Below, piece by piece: positions 8,043 to 18,219 of a stretch of DNA of 50,415 nucleotides; position 1 is the stretch's first letter, and each line of letters starts with the position of its first letter. The position numbers and the translations under genes are program-made. The notes under the pieces were generated by a model, which saw only the letters and a list, made by a program, of their open reading frames with translations, did not search any database and was not told the DNA's origin. This stretch comes from Pleurocapsa sp. CCALA 161 (GTDB lineage Bacteria; Cyanobacteriota; Cyanobacteriia; Cyanobacteriales; Xenococcaceae): assembly GCF_003003995.1 (NCBI RefSeq), contig NZ_PVWF01000028.1, positions 1-50,415 of the forward strand, written 5' to 3'.

Positions 8043-8402
8043 GCAAAATATTTGGATTTAATCGATTTATAGCTTTAGCAGTCTGAATTCAAACTGAAAA
8101 TTAAACTAATTAGCAACTAATTTAAGTAGTTAGTTCAAAACATTCAGGTTAAAAGATAGAAGTTACATTACAACTAATACGTGGGGTTATCATAGCGTTT
8201 TGTTCTACTCCAGTGAAACAAATATCATACTTTCATCATAGGCAAGTAATATTACTTAATTCTCGCTTAAGAATACAAAAGTTATCGCCAAGAAAAAATT
8301 TATCCTTTGCGGTCATTTTTTTAAGACTTAATTTTTAATCTAATTAAAATTAATCAAAGTCGTTAATATAGGTAAACTAACTTTGTTCTGCCAAACTGTA
8401 CC
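8043..8402. other. Divergent intergenic region, no gene
   Basis: AT-rich spacer of 360 bases between the divergent rhomboid and GTPase genes; no coding potential was seen on either strand. It must hold both promoters, but I see no convincing paired -35/-10 elements or repeat. No HIP1 site occurs in it. Confidence 0.6.
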
Positions 8403-10001
8403 ATGCCCCTATTTCGGATAGTAGCTCTATTCCTTGGTCTGAGCATAATTCTCGGACTATCGATTTGGTTGGTGACATCTCTATCTCACCTCTATATGCA
8501 GATCTCTTTTACTGCACCTATTCTGGCTAATCTACTACTGTTGTTAGTGATAGTTTTGATCGGCTCTTTGGTGGGCGGTTATATCTATTACATTAATAAA
8601 TATACGCGCCGAGGCTCTAGGGGTAAGCCAGGAAAACGTCGAGATAATCGGGTCAGAATACCAGCAGAAAAAACCCAGGTAGCAGCACAAAATCTTCAAG
8701 CGTTAAGACAACAAGTAGGGCAAATACAGGACAAAATTGCTCAAAAAGCTTTATTAGGTAGATCTCGACAAATTGAGGCAGATCTCCAACGGGGAGAAGT
8801 TAAAGTCGTGATCTTTGGCACAGGATCGGCAGGAAAAACTTCTTTAGTAAATGCCCTCGTCGGCGAAATTGTTGGGGAAACCAATCCGATCATGGGAACA
8901 ACTACTCAAGGACAAACCTATAGTCTGAAGCTGCGAGGTGTAGGCAGAGAAATCCTGATTATTGATACTCCTGGTATTTTAGAAGCGGGAATTGCGGGAA
9001 CAGAAAGAGAAAAAGTAGCCAAGCAGCTAGCCACTGAAGCCGACTTACTAGTATTTACTGTTGATAATGATTTGCGTCAGTCAGAATACGAGCCTTTAAA
9101 AACTTTAGCCGAAATTGGCAAGCGATCGCTTTTGGTGTTTAACAAAACAGATCTCTATACCGATGAAGATCGCGAAATGATTTTAGGCAGACTCAAAGAA
9201 AGAGTAAAATCCTTTATTGCGCCTGGTGATGTTACGGCTATTTGTGCTAACCCCCAACCAGTACAGTTAGCTACAGGAGAAATTATCGATCCACCAGTAG
9301 AAATCTTGCCGTTAATCAAAAGACTGGTGGCAGTGTTACGGGCAGAAGGAGAAGATTTAATTGCCGATAATATCTTGCTTCAGTCACACCGCTTAGGAGA
9401 AGAAGCCCGCACTATCATTGAAAATCAGCGACGTAGGGAGTCAGATAAAATCATTGATCGCTACCAGTGGATTAGCGCTGGGGTAATTGCCGTCACGCCT
9501 GTCCCTGTAGTAGATATGTTGGCCACGGCTGCGGTTAATGCTCAGATGGTCATTGAAATTGGCAGAATTTATAACATTGAACTAGATTTTGAACAGGGTA
9601 AGGAATTAGCTTTGTCGTTAGGAAAAACTCTGGTCAGTTTAGGAGTAGTTAAGGGTGCAGTAGATATCTTAGCCAAAGCCCTTCAGCTTAATTTTGCTAC
9701 CTATATCGTTGGCAAAGCCATTCAAGCTGTATCTGCGGCTTATTTAACTCGTATTGCTGGGAAAAGTTTTATTGAATACTTTAGGCGCAATCTAGATTGG
9801 GGGGACGGTGGGATAACAGAAGTGGTGCAGCAACAGTTTCAACTCAGTCGGCGAGATGAGTTTGTCAAATCTTTTGTGCAGGATGCAATTTCTAAAGTGG
9901 TGCAACCTCTATCAGAAGCCTGGGGAGATGAAGATCTAGAAGAAGAAGAGGAAGCTCAATTAGTGTCAAAAATGGTCGCGCAGTTAGAAGATGATTGGTA
10001 A
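8403..10001 (+). CDS. Membrane-associated GTPase with DUF697 domain
   Basis: Protein of 532 residues. Two hydrophobic segments (about 5-28 and 38-63) anchor it, followed by a basic stretch. The GTPase domain has G1 GTGSAGKTS (139-147), G3 DTPG (188-191) and G4 NKTD near residue 247. The C-terminal half carries a DUF697 region (AVTPVPVVDMLATAAVNAQ), which is helical and often membrane-associated, and ends with an acidic tail. This is the Era/Der-related cyanobacterial family often paired with DUF697; its role is not established. The family assignment is firm, the cellular function unknown. Confidence 0.85.
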   Translation: MPLFRIVALFLGLSIILGLSIWLVTSLSHLYMQISFTAPILANLLLLLVIVLIGSLVGGYIYYINKYTRRGSRGKPGKRRDNRVRIPAEKTQVAAQNLQALRQQVGQIQDKIAQKALLGRSRQIEADLQRGEVKVVIFGTGSAGKTSLVNALVGEIVGETNPIMGTTTQGQTYSLKLRGVGREILIIDTPGILEAGIAGTEREKVAKQLATEADLLVFTVDNDLRQSEYEPLKTLAEIGKRSLLVFNKTDLYTDEDREMILGRLKERVKSFIAPGDVTAICANPQPVQLATGEIIDPPVEILPLIKRLVAVLRAEGEDLIADNILLQSHRLGEEARTIIENQRRRESDKIIDRYQWISAGVIAVTPVPVVDMLATAAVNAQMVIEIGRIYNIELDFEQGKELALSLGKTLVSLGVVKGAVDILAKALQLNFATYIVGKAIQAVSAAYLTRIAGKSFIEYFRRNLDWGDGGITEVVQQQFQLSRRDEFVKSFVQDAISKVVQPLSEAWGDEDLEEEEEAQLVSKMVAQLEDDW

Positions 10002-10056
10002 TTTTAACTAAAATTAAATATAGCTAATAGCTAAGAGCCATTAGCTGATTCTAGTT

Positions 10057-11088
10057 CTAATCTTCGGCAAAGATATAACGGCGTAAATCGGCAGGATTAG
10101 GTTCAGGACTGCTTTCCGCAAATTTGACTGCCTCATCTACAGTAGCGGACACCTTTTTGTTAATCTCTTGCAGTTCTTCTGCTGTAGCCAAATTCTGCTC
10201 AATTAAATAGGTAGCAAATTTTTTAATCGGATCGCGCTTACCCCAAAATTCCTTCTCTTGAGGATCTCTAAGTTCATCAGGATCTGCTAGAGAATGACCT
10301 CGAAAGCGATAGGTCAAGGCTTCAATTAAGGTTGGACCTTCTCCTGCGCGGGCGCGTGCCACTGCCTCTTTAGCCAGGGTATTAACCGCTAACACGTCCA
10401 TGCCGTCAACCTCGTACCCTGCCATATTAAAGACGCTGGCTTTTTTATAGATTTCGGGTTGAGAAGTAGCGCGATCGTGAGCCATGCCGATCGCCCATTT
10501 GTTGTTTTCGACGACATAAATAATGGGTAATTGCCAAAGTGCTGCCATATTTAAACACTCAAAAAACTGCCCATTGTTACTAGCCCCATCACCAAAAAAA
10601 CATACCGCCACAGCATCAGAACTTTCATCACCCATGGCTTCGCGACGATATTTACTTTGAAAAGCAGCACCCGTAGCTACAGGAATTCCTTCAGCAACAA
10701 AAGCATAACCTCCCAAAAGCCCATGTTCTGCCGAGAACATGTGCATTGAACCACCGCGACCCTTGCTACAGCCTGTTTCTTTGCCAAATAATTCTGCCAT
10801 CACTTCCTTGGCAGGTACTCCCGCACTTAAAGCATGAACGTGATCTCGGTAAGTACTAGAAACATAGTCGCCCTTAGTTCTTAGAGCCTTAATTATTCCC
10901 GAAGATACCGCTTCTTGACCGTTGTAAAGGTGGACAAAACCAAACATTTTGCCTCGATAGTACATCTCAGCACACTTATCTTCAAATAAGCGTCCTAAAA
11001 CCATATCTTCATACAAAATGAATCCTTCTTCTTTAGTTATCTTGACAGAACTAGCATCAAATTTAGGTAAGGTTCTTTCAGCACACAT
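10057..11088 (-). CDS. pdhA: Pyruvate dehydrogenase E1 component subunit alpha
   Basis: Alpha subunit of the thiamine-diphosphate-dependent pyruvate dehydrogenase, which decarboxylates pyruvate and passes the acetyl group to E2 lipoate in the cytoplasm. The ThDP motif runs from GDG (166-168) to NN (195-196), spacing as in the family. Other E1 alpha signatures are the [13 protein letters not shown] segment (80-92), GRGGSMHMF (111-119) and the phosphorylation-loop equivalent [15 protein letters not shown]. The length of 343 residues is normal for cyanobacteria. The beta subunit gene is not adjacent, as is common in cyanobacteria. The gene lies 71 bases downstream of the sulfurtransferase gene on the same strand. 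Confidence 0.95.
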   Translation of the reverse strand: MCAERTLPKFDASSVKITKEEGFILYEDMVLGRLFEDKCAEMYYRGKMFGFVHLYNGQEAVSSGIIKALRTKGDYVSSTYRDHVHALSAGVPAKEVMAELFGKETGCSKGRGGSMHMFSAEHGLLGGYAFVAEGIPVATGAAFQSKYRREAMGDESSDAVAVCFFGDGASNNGQFFECLNMAALWQLPIIYVVENNKWAIGMAHDRATSQPEIYKKASVFNMAGYEVDGMDVLAVNTLAKEAVARARAGEGPTLIEALTYRFRGHSLADPDELRDPQEKEFWGKRDPIKKFATYLIEQNLATAEELQEINKKVSATVDEAVKFAESSPEPNPADLRRYIFAED

Positions 11089-11159
11089 AAAGTAGTTTCA
11101 AAATAAAGGCGCAGATATATATTGAATCACAAAACTCCAGTGGACGGAAGTAGTAAGAT

Positions 11160-11990
11160 TTACTCCTCATCTCCTAGATAAGAACACCAATCGCTCCAAC
11201 CACCAGGATACAACTTAGCATGGTTGATTCCTGCCAAGCTGAGAGAAAATAAGTTAACACAGGCTGTCACTCCAGAACCGCAATAGACAATTATTTCTGC
11301 TGCTGAATAATCTTCCCATAACTGTTGATGTGCCTGCTGGGACTTGAGATATCCCGATTCATCACTCACCTGCTGCCAAGGAGAATTAACTGCACCTGAG
11401 ATACTTCCAGCAATCGGATCGATGGGTTCTGCTAATCCCAGATAGCGATCGCGATCGCGCGAATCAACAATCACTACACCATCATGGTTTTGAGCAGATC
11501 TAACTGCATCTATATTTACCAACCAATCTGAATGAGGTTGAGGTGAAAAACTTCCCAATCTCTTTGCTGCAACAGCGTTACTCACAGGATAATTATGTTT
11601 GAGCCAGTCATTCCAGCCACCATCGAGTAAAACTACCCCGTCATGTCCTAAGTAACGTAACAACCACCATAAACGCGCTGCAAAAGCAAACCGAGCATCA
11701 TCGTAAGCTACTACTAGGGTTTCATTTTTGATAATTCCCATGTCTGCCAACTTTTGACCCAGCAGCTCTAAATCTGGCAAAGGGTGTCTTCCTCCGTGGC
11801 GCTGTACTTTACTCGCTAAATCTCGGTCTAAACTCAAGTAGTATGCACCTTCAATATGACTAACGTAATATTGTTCTTCGCCCCAGTGGGGATCGGCTAG
11901 CCGAAAACGACAATCTACTATTACTACTTGGGGATTATCTAATTGAGAAATCAACCATTCGCTATCGACTAGATATTTTGTTTTTTTCAT
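11160..11990 (-). CDS. Thiosulfate/3-mercaptopyruvate sulfurtransferase
   Basis: Two-domain rhodanese of 276 residues. The N-terminal domain is catalytically silent; the C-terminal domain carries the active-site loop CGSGVTA with nucleophile C237. The CGSG form is the type found in 3-mercaptopyruvate and thiosulfate sulfurtransferases (SseA-like). It transfers sulfane sulfur to cyanide or another thiol acceptor. The interdomain region includes the DSRDRDRYLG segment (176-184), where the gene carries overlapping HIP1 sites. Its physiological donor cannot be set from sequence. Confidence 0.88.
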   Translation of the reverse strand: MKKTKYLVDSEWLISQLDNPQVVIVDCRFRLADPHWGEEQYYVSHIEGAYYLSLDRDLASKVQRHGGRHPLPDLELLGQKLADMGIIKNETLVVAYDDARFAFAARLWWLLRYLGHDGVVLLDGGWNDWLKHNYPVSNAVAAKRLGSFSPQPHSDWLVNIDAVRSAQNHDGVVIVDSRDRDRYLGLAEPIDPIAGSISGAVNSPWQQVSDESGYLKSQQAHQQLWEDYSAAEIIVYCGSGVTACVNLFSLSLAGINHAKLYPGGWSDWCSYLGDEE

Positions 11991-12051
11991 GAGTTATTTT
12001 TGACATGACTCAGATAGATTATCTTAAGACTCGATTTAGCTGATCAATATT

Positions 12052-15000
12052 TTATTTCGGGGCAAGAGGTTTTGTGGCTTTTTGCTGAGTAGATACAGGG
12101 AATCGCTTTTTACCCAAAACCCGATCTACCCAATCATGTAGCAAAATATAAAAACAAGGAATCAGAAACAAGGTTAATAGGGTTGCCAATGCCAACCCAG
12201 AAAAGACCACAATCCCTAATGGTTGCAAAAACTCTCCTCCTTGTCCTAAGCCCAATGCCAAAGGAAACATCCCGACTACAGTGGTGATAGTAGTCATTAG
12301 GATAGGACGCAATCTTTGGGGCGCTGCCTGTACAATTGCCGTGGCGCGATCGCATTTTTCTCGCTCTCGAATTTGATTGGCTAACTCGACCATAATAATC
12401 GCGTTGTTGACCACAATACCGACTAGTAAAACTGCTCCCACAATTACAGTTACACCAATCGCCGTTTGGGTAAGAAACAGCCCCCAAATTCCTCCTGCTA
12501 ATGCCAAAGGCAAGGTGAACATAATTACCAACGGATCGATCAAGGAATTGTACTGTACTGCCATGACTACAAAAACTAAAAATGCCGCCAGTCCGCCTAA
12601 AACAGCGAAAGTAGACTGAATTTCTTGATTGCTTTGGGCAGCAGCGCTGGGGAGGCGATTTACTCCTTGTGGCAGGTTAATCTCTTGAAAAATCTGCTCT
12701 AGTTCGGACAAAGCTGCTCCTAAATCTGCATCCTCATTGAGGCTGCCTGCGATGAGAAACACCTGTTGTTGGTTGATCCGCTGAATTTCTCCAGGTGCTT
12801 GCCCCTCTTCGATGCTAGTAATATCTCCTAAGCGAACTAAGCTATTACTATCTTCGATAAATAATGGGATTTGCTTTAGTTGAGAGGGACGACGAATTGC
12901 ATCATCTTTAAGCTCAACTCGTACGTCTACAAGACGCTCTCCCCGCTGTAGCTGTGTGGGAACTGAACCTTCGAGTGCAGTTTCTAAAGTATCGCCGATA
13001 TCTTGAACATTTAAGTTGAGATCCGCAGCGCGTTCTCGATCTAGGCGAATTTGAATTTCGGGCTGGCGAGGATCGGCATCGGGACGAAAGCTGGATAGAG
13101 TGGCTCTTTGTTCTAAGGTATCTAACACCTGTTGTCCTGCTTGTTCTAGTGCCTGAGAATTTTGCCCCTGAAGGATAATATCAACTTCCGCCCCCCGTAC
13201 TGGAGAGTTGTTTAAAACTAAGCCCCGCACTTCACCAGGACTAAGAAGCAGGCGAATATCAATTAAATTTAGCTTGTCGAATTCTGCCGTTACCCGCGAC
13301 ACAAAAGCCTCAACATCTGTATTTGGCTTGAGAGTTATAGTGCTAGAACCACGCAAGGGATTCTCGCTGGTATTGCTACCAAACAGATAGCCTCCAGATG
13401 TCGTAAAAACATATTCAGTCTCTGGCTGGGCTAATAAAATCTCATCCACTTTTGCCATAACTTGGCGATTAGTTTCTAGGGGTGTTCCTGGAGGAAATTG
13501 AGCCCGTAATTGAGCTTGTCCTGTATTGATTCGAGGCAAAATCTCTTGAGGAATTCGACCAATAACTAAAAGGCTACTGCCACCCAGCAGTAAAAAAGTT
13601 AAGCCAATTGCCAGCAACCGCCGTTGTAAAACCCGTTTAAGTATGATGCCGTACCATCTGGTAGCAGCTTCAAATTGGCGATTAAATGCCTGTAATAGCC
13701 AAAAAAGACCAATCTTACTCGATTTGCGGATTGCCAGCAAACGAGAAGCAAGCATTGGTACGACTGTTAAAGCTACTAAAACTGAGGCAGCTACAGCAAA
13801 GCTAACGGTCAAAACTAATTCATTAAACAGCAAGGCAATAAAACCACCGATGAGCAAAAAAGGCAACACGGCAACCAAATTGGTACTGGTAGAGGCAGCT
13901 AACGCCGATTCTACCTCTTGACTGCTAGAAATCGATCGCTCGATCAACTGACGAGAATTGAGTCGCGTCTGTGCATCTTTGCCTGGGGTCATCCCTGCAC
14001 CTTCGGCGATGTTCTCCAGCATGACAATAGAGTTATCGACGACAATCCCGACTCCTACTGCCAATCCGCCTAGGCTAAAGACATTGAGAGACAAGCCAAA
14101 CATTTTCATCAAAATAATTGCCATCAGTGTTGCCAGAGGAATTGCCGAGACGACGATCGCAGTTTGACGCAGTGAACCGAGAAAAAGCAAAACAGCGATC
14201 GCAGCTAGTCCTGCGCCAATCAGTCCAGAATTGGTAACGTTGCTAATGGCATTGCGAATAAAAATTGATTCATCTAGGGTAGCAACCAATTCCAGATCTT
14301 CGGGAACTATCCCTGTCTGTCTTAACTCCTCAATTCGCTGTTTAACTCCCTCGACTACCTCAATGGTATTGGCTTCGGGCTGCTTTTGAATACTGAGTTT
14401 TACCGCAGGTTGTTCGTTGAGAAACACAAAAACTCGCTGGTTGGCTTGACCATCGATTACCTGGGCAAAATCCCGCAGATATACGCGAGGGGGAGATGTT
14501 AAATTGTTTTCCGTTGCTGCTGTCGATTCTACTTCAAAAGAGAGATTGAGAATTTCCTGAGCATTTTGAAACCTTCCCACTACACGAGTCAAGGGTTCAT
14601 TAAGTTTCCCCAAAATTCGCCCTCCAGAAATATCCTGATTGGTTTCTTCTAATTCGGTCAGGACGTCATTTAAGCCTATGCCCAAAGCTTGAAGACGACT
14701 GAGATCGATTAAAACCCTTACCTCTTCCTCGACTCCACCAGAAACGTCTACTACCGCTACACCCTCAACAACTCCTAATTCTCGTGCCAGTTCTTCATCG
14801 GCAAGCACGCGCAATTGCAAAGGATCTAAAGATTGAGATGTCAATGCTAATTCGTATACGGGTAATTGAGAAGGATCGACTTTAAACAGTCTTGGTTCTT
14901 CGACCGTATCTGGTAGGTTAGATCTCGCCCGATTAAATGCAGCTGTGGCATCGTTTAAAGCGCGATCGAGATTGCCCCCTGGTTGAAAGTAAAGATCTAT

Positions 15001-15294
15001 ACTTACCTGTCCTTCACGAGTTTGCGAAAAAACCTGTACTACTCCTTCAGTGGCAGCCAGCCCTTCTTCTAAAGGTCGAGTCACTTCATCTACGGCAACT
15101 TCGGGAGAAATGCCAGGTACGTCAACTCTTAAACCAATGCGTGGATAGGTAATGGCAGGGAGTAAATCTACTTGGATATTAAATAGGAAAAATACGCCAA
15201 TCACAACTACCGCTAGAGTTAGCATCAGAGTACCGATGTGTTGGCGAATGGCAATAGTAGTGATACTAAAATTGGAGGCAGAAGAAGTTTTCAT
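12052..15294 (-). CDS. RND-family efflux permease (HAE-like)
   Basis: Inner-membrane proton-driven pump of 1080 residues, the usual length for the AcrB/HAE superfamily: an N-terminal membrane segment, a first large periplasmic loop, a six-helix bundle, and then the same layout repeated. The membrane helix 4 motif reads VVDNSIVMLENI, with one aspartate before N, as in the HAE branch found in cyanobacteria and Firmicutes, rather than the double aspartate of AcrB. The second bundle has NNAIIMVELANQ and RLRPILMTTITTVVGMFPLA. Its adaptor is encoded 43 bases upstream. No outer-membrane TolC-like gene is adjacent. Substrate is unknown. Confidence 0.92.
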   Translation of the reverse strand: MKTSSASNFSITTIAIRQHIGTLMLTLAVVVIGVFFLFNIQVDLLPAITYPRIGLRVDVPGISPEVAVDEVTRPLEEGLAATEGVVQVFSQTREGQVSIDLYFQPGGNLDRALNDATAAFNRARSNLPDTVEEPRLFKVDPSQLPVYELALTSQSLDPLQLRVLADEELARELGVVEGVAVVDVSGGVEEEVRVLIDLSRLQALGIGLNDVLTELEETNQDISGGRILGKLNEPLTRVVGRFQNAQEILNLSFEVESTAATENNLTSPPRVYLRDFAQVIDGQANQRVFVFLNEQPAVKLSIQKQPEANTIEVVEGVKQRIEELRQTGIVPEDLELVATLDESIFIRNAISNVTNSGLIGAGLAAIAVLLFLGSLRQTAIVVSAIPLATLMAIILMKMFGLSLNVFSLGGLAVGVGIVVDNSIVMLENIAEGAGMTPGKDAQTRLNSRQLIERSISSSQEVESALAASTSTNLVAVLPFLLIGGFIALLFNELVLTVSFAVAASVLVALTVVPMLASRLLAIRKSSKIGLFWLLQAFNRQFEAATRWYGIILKRVLQRRLLAIGLTFLLLGGSSLLVIGRIPQEILPRINTGQAQLRAQFPPGTPLETNRQVMAKVDEILLAQPETEYVFTTSGGYLFGSNTSENPLRGSSTITLKPNTDVEAFVSRVTAEFDKLNLIDIRLLLSPGEVRGLVLNNSPVRGAEVDIILQGQNSQALEQAGQQVLDTLEQRATLSSFRPDADPRQPEIQIRLDRERAADLNLNVQDIGDTLETALEGSVPTQLQRGERLVDVRVELKDDAIRRPSQLKQIPLFIEDSNSLVRLGDITSIEEGQAPGEIQRINQQQVFLIAGSLNEDADLGAALSELEQIFQEINLPQGVNRLPSAAAQSNQEIQSTFAVLGGLAAFLVFVVMAVQYNSLIDPLVIMFTLPLALAGGIWGLFLTQTAIGVTVIVGAVLLVGIVVNNAIIMVELANQIREREKCDRATAIVQAAPQRLRPILMTTITTVVGMFPLALGLGQGGEFLQPLGIVVFSGLALATLLTLFLIPCFYILLHDWVDRVLGKKRFPVSTQQKATKPLAPK

Positions 15295-15301
15295 CGTGGA
15301 G

Positions 15302-15321
15302 GGGCAAACGGCCGTTCGCCC
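15302..15321. repeat. Short palindromic repeat between adaptor and permease genes
   Basis: A 20-base near-perfect inverted repeat, GGGCAAACGG/CCGTTCGCCC with one mismatch pair, fills the 43-base gap between the two pump genes. The same kind of sequence (GGGGCGAACG arms) recurs in degenerate form between pqqC and pqqD. It resembles the dispersed palindromes of cyanobacterial genomes and could shape mRNA stability between the two genes. Confidence 0.55.
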
Positions 15322-15337
15322 TTACTGGAATTTTGTT

Positions 15338-16699
15338 TTATGATTCTGATGCTGATTCAGAGATAAAGCTGAGGCGAACCGAATCGCCATCCCGCAAATT
15401 GCCACTGCTAGCCACGACAAATTCTTCTCCTGGTTTTAGTCCAGAGAGAATTTCTACCTGCGAATTAGCGCGATCGCCTAATTTCACTTGACGGGCTGCA
15501 ACTGTTGCCTGTTTTCCTTCTCGTTTGAGGGTAAATATGGTTGCAGTATCTGATTGAGAATTATTTTGTTTTGCCCCTTCTGATGCCACCTGGACTGCTG
15601 TTTCAGGAATGACTACGCTCTGATTATTCTGCTGACCAAAATTTACCCGCGCCAGCAATCCTCGACCAATACGGCGATCGCGAAGCGTACCCTTCGGGTA
15701 TTCGCGATTTGGGATAGTTACCTCTACGGGAATCAAACGGGCAGTAGCATCGGCAGCCAAAGAAATTTGGGTTACTTCTCCTGTAAAGGTTTGCTCTGGT
15801 AATGCATCTAACTGTACTTGTGCCATCTGTCCTACCCTAACCCTTGCTAGTTCCAATTCAGAAATCTGCACCTGTACCTGGATCTGGCTAAAATCTCCTA
15901 ATCTCAGTACTTCATCGCCTGGTTGGGCTAAGTCTCCTGGTTCTAAAACCCGTTCTAATACCGAACCCGTCACGGGGGAAGTCAAAACGGTAAATGATTG
16001 TCTTTGTTGTTCTTGAGCAACTAATGCCTCTTGTGCTGCTACGCGCCTTTGGGCAGCTACTACTGCTGAGGAGCGATTGGCTACTTGCTGTTGAGCAGAG
16101 CGTAATCTTTGTTCTGCCGTCCCCACTGCCGTTCTATCTAATTCTGCTTCTTGCTCGGAAATCGCCCCCTGCTCAAAAAGTAGGTTCGTCCTGGCTGCAT
16201 CAGACTGTGCCTGCTTTAGTTCTAGCTGTGCTTGTTCAACTTGTGCGCGGGCATCGTTGACATCTGCTTCTAAACTGGCTACTTCTGACTGTAGGGCTGC
16301 AACCTCTGCTTCTGCTTCTCTCACCGTAGATGCTGAGATTGAATCATCGATTCGCGCTAATACTTGATCTTGCTCTACTCGATTCCCTACGTCTACTGTC
16401 ATATCCAGTATTTGTCCTTCAATGCGCGATCGCAAAGAAACTTCTCGTACTGGAAAAGTCGTACCTACATACTCGGTGTCTTTTTCTAATGACCCAAGAC
16501 TAGCTACTGCTATATCAACAGATAAAGATTTTTCTTGAGGACGAGAAGCTTCAGATTCACTTTGAGCATCTCCTGGGGGCAACAAATTGCAACCTGATGA
16601 AATCAATAGCAATACAGGTAAAAACAGCAACCAATGTGAAAATCTAGCTGAGTTTTGCGACCTAGCAGTATATTTAGTAACAGAAAATTTGACTGGCAT
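15338..16699 (-). CDS. RND periplasmic adaptor (membrane fusion) lipoprotein
   Basis: Adaptor of about 453 residues linking the RND permease to an outer-membrane channel. A signal peptide ends in a lipobox LISSGC, so it is probably a lipoprotein. The domain order is a lipoyl-like half-motif ([20 protein letters not shown]), a long alanine/glutamine-rich coiled-coil hairpin (about 110-240), the second lipoyl half, a beta-barrel and a membrane-proximal domain. The ATG at 16699 is preferred over an upstream TTG at 16735 because the signal peptide then starts properly. An intragenic palindromic repeat codes for residues 331-342, inserted in a loop of the beta-barrel. The 102-base gap to pqqE suggests a separate promoter. 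Confidence 0.88.
   Translation of the reverse strand: MPVKFSVTKYTARSQNSARFSHWLLFLPVLLLISSGCNLLPPGDAQSESEASRPQEKSLSVDIAVASLGSLEKDTEYVGTTFPVREVSLRSRIEGQILDMTVDVGNRVEQDQVLARIDDSISASTVREAEAEVAALQSEVASLEADVNDARAQVEQAQLELKQAQSDAARTNLLFEQGAISEQEAELDRTAVGTAEQRLRSAQQQVANRSSAVVAAQRRVAAQEALVAQEQQRQSFTVLTSPVTGSVLERVLEPGDLAQPGDEVLRLGDFSQIQVQVQISELELARVRVGQMAQVQLDALPEQTFTGEVTQISLAADATARLIPVEVTIPNREYPKGTLRDRRIGRGLLARVNFGQQNNQSVVIPETAVQVASEGAKQNNSQSDTATIFTLKREGKQATVAARQVKLGDRANSQVEILSGLKPGEEFVVASSGNLRDGDSVRLSFISESASES
15674..15709. repeat. HIP1-associated hairpin repeat inside the adaptor gene
   Basis: Starts with HIP1 (15674-15681) and folds: TCGCGAA (15678-15684) pairs with TTCGCGA (15701-15707), and the inner arms TACCC (15688-15692) and GGGTA (15696-15700) pair around a TTC loop. 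It keeps the frame and codes for [11 protein letters not shown] on the minus strand. A related element with CTTCGGGTA is in the gap at 38587-38629. Confidence 0.6.
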
Positions 16700-16801
16700 A
16701 ATTTTACGAAACTGAAGCAGGCAGAGGTGATTCAATTTCGTTGGTATTGAATCAAACTAGATCGAAGTGATATTTTTAACAATTATTATATCAATCTTTT
16801 A

Positions 16802-17899
16802 TTAAGAACTGTTTAGGCGATCGCGGTATCTAAATGAAGAAGAATTATGGGATTGTCCCGATTCGCAAGCTTTAGTAATCAGATGATGTTGTGGTGATAA
16901 ATGACAGACAGGATCGGTAGCAGTTGCATCACCAGTTAACAACAGGGCTTGGCAACGACACCCCCCAAAGTCAACAGCTTTACGAGGGCAGCTACGACAC
17001 GGTTCTTCCATCCAGTCTGTGCCACGAAAGCGGTTAAAGGCTGCGGATTTAGACCAAATCCATTCTAAAGAGTGATCTCGAACGTTATCAAAATTCAGTT
17101 CGGGAATTGAAGCAGCCACCTGACAGGGTAGAACATCCCCATTGGGGGCAATTACCATCGTGCGCCGTCCCCAACCGCCCATACAGGGTTTGGGATACTG
17201 TTCGTAGTAATCGGGCAACACGTATACAACACCCATTGGGAAATACTTTTCTTGTTGGGCGATCGCTACTACTTGTTTGGCTCGTTCTAACTGTTCTAGC
17301 GTAGGTAATAGTGCATCTCGGTTAAGTAAAGCCCAGCCGTAATATTGTGTGTTAGCTAGTTCAACTCGATCTGCTTCTAAAGTTTTGCATAGTTCTAAAA
17401 TTTCTTCAATGCGATCTAGGTTATGGCGATGTAGCACCACATTAATAGTGAGAGGAAAATTCAACTGTTTGACTAAACGGGCTGCGGTAAGCTTTTGCTC
17501 GTAAGATGGAATTCCCGCAATATAGTTGAGTTTGTCTACTTGGCTATCTTGAAGACTAATCTGAATATGATCGAGTCCACAATCTCGTAGTTTGATTGCT
17601 CGATCTTTGGTGAAAAGAGTACCGGCGGTAATGAGAGTGGTATAAATACCCGTTGCTGTTGCGGTTTCTACCATCAACTCCAAATCTTGACGCAACATAG
17701 GTTCGCCACCTGTAAAGCCAAGCTGTAGAACACCCAGATTTGCAGCCTGTTTGATTAACTTTAGCCAGTATTCAGTAGTTAATTCTTGACGATATCTACT
17801 ACTATCGTAGTTAGTCGGATTAGAACAGTAAGGACAGCGCAATGGACAGCGATAGGTTAACTCAGCCATGAGGGTTAGAGGCAGATCTAGATCTATCAT
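16802..17899 (-). CDS. pqqE: PQQ biosynthesis radical SAM enzyme PqqE
   Basis: Radical S-adenosylmethionine enzyme that, with PqqD, forms the carbon-carbon cross-link between glutamate and tyrosine of PqqA, the first committed step of PQQ synthesis. The iron-sulfur motif CX3CX2C is at C18, C22 and C25 within TYRCPLRCPYCSNP, followed by the GGEP motif. The C-terminal SPASM region has CMGGWGRRTMVIAPNGD, then CRSCPRKA and CRCQ cysteines for auxiliary clusters. The length of 365 residues is normal. The start overlaps the pqqD stop by four bases (ATGA), so the two are translationally coupled. This is the last gene of the pqq run. Confidence 0.95.
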   Translation of the reverse strand: MIDLDLPLTLMAELTYRCPLRCPYCSNPTNYDSSRYRQELTTEYWLKLIKQAANLGVLQLGFTGGEPMLRQDLELMVETATATGIYTTLITAGTLFTKDRAIKLRDCGLDHIQISLQDSQVDKLNYIAGIPSYEQKLTAARLVKQLNFPLTINVVLHRHNLDRIEEILELCKTLEADRVELANTQYYGWALLNRDALLPTLEQLERAKQVVAIAQQEKYFPMGVVYVLPDYYEQYPKPCMGGWGRRTMVIAPNGDVLPCQVAASIPELNFDNVRDHSLEWIWSKSAAFNRFRGTDWMEEPCRSCPRKAVDFGGCRCQALLLTGDATATDPVCHLSPQHHLITKACESGQSHNSSSFRYRDRLNSS

Positions 17900-18183
17900 G
17901 GCGTTTTGTTAATCAACAATCCTCGTTTCAACATCTGTAATAACAAATTCTGCACCTGATTAATATCTACGTCGCAAAATTGACTTGATAAAATTTGCGA
18001 GATCGCAGTAAAAGAACGATAACCATCACAGATAGAAAGTATTGCTACCGCAGTAGGATTCAAAAACAACGCACCTTCAGGAAATAATAGCCAATGCTGC
18101 TGTCTAGCTGTACTCCAGTGTAAACGCACACCACTGGCAAAACCTAAATTGTCCAAATAATAAACTCGCTCTTCTTCGATCAT
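17896..18183 (-). CDS. pqqD: PQQ biosynthesis peptide chaperone PqqD
   Basis: Small protein of 95 residues of the PqqD/RRE fold, which binds the PqqA peptide and presents it to PqqE. Family signs are the GVRLHW segment, LLFPEGALFLNPTAVAIL with the PE and LN positions of PqqD, and the DGYRSF turn before the last helices. The stop codon overlaps the pqqE start. A 78-base gap with a palindromic repeat separates it from pqqC. Confidence 0.92.
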   Translation of the reverse strand: MIEEERVYYLDNLGFASGVRLHWSTARQQHWLLFPEGALFLNPTAVAILSICDGYRSFTAISQILSSQFCDVDINQVQNLLLQMLKRGLLINKTP

Positions 18184-18219
18184 TGTAGAAAAATTAAGTA
18201 ATTAGTTTACTTGCTACTT

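Noticed and set aside
12134-15152. Several open frames on both strands inside the RND permease gene
   Set aside because: They overlap a strongly conserved 1080-residue gene in other frames and have no family signatures or ribosome-binding sites.
12052-16699. RND pump as part of the PQQ operon
   Set aside because: A 102-base AT-rich gap that could hold a promoter separates it from pqqE, and nothing links RND pumps to PQQ export; same-strand adjacency alone is weak evidence.
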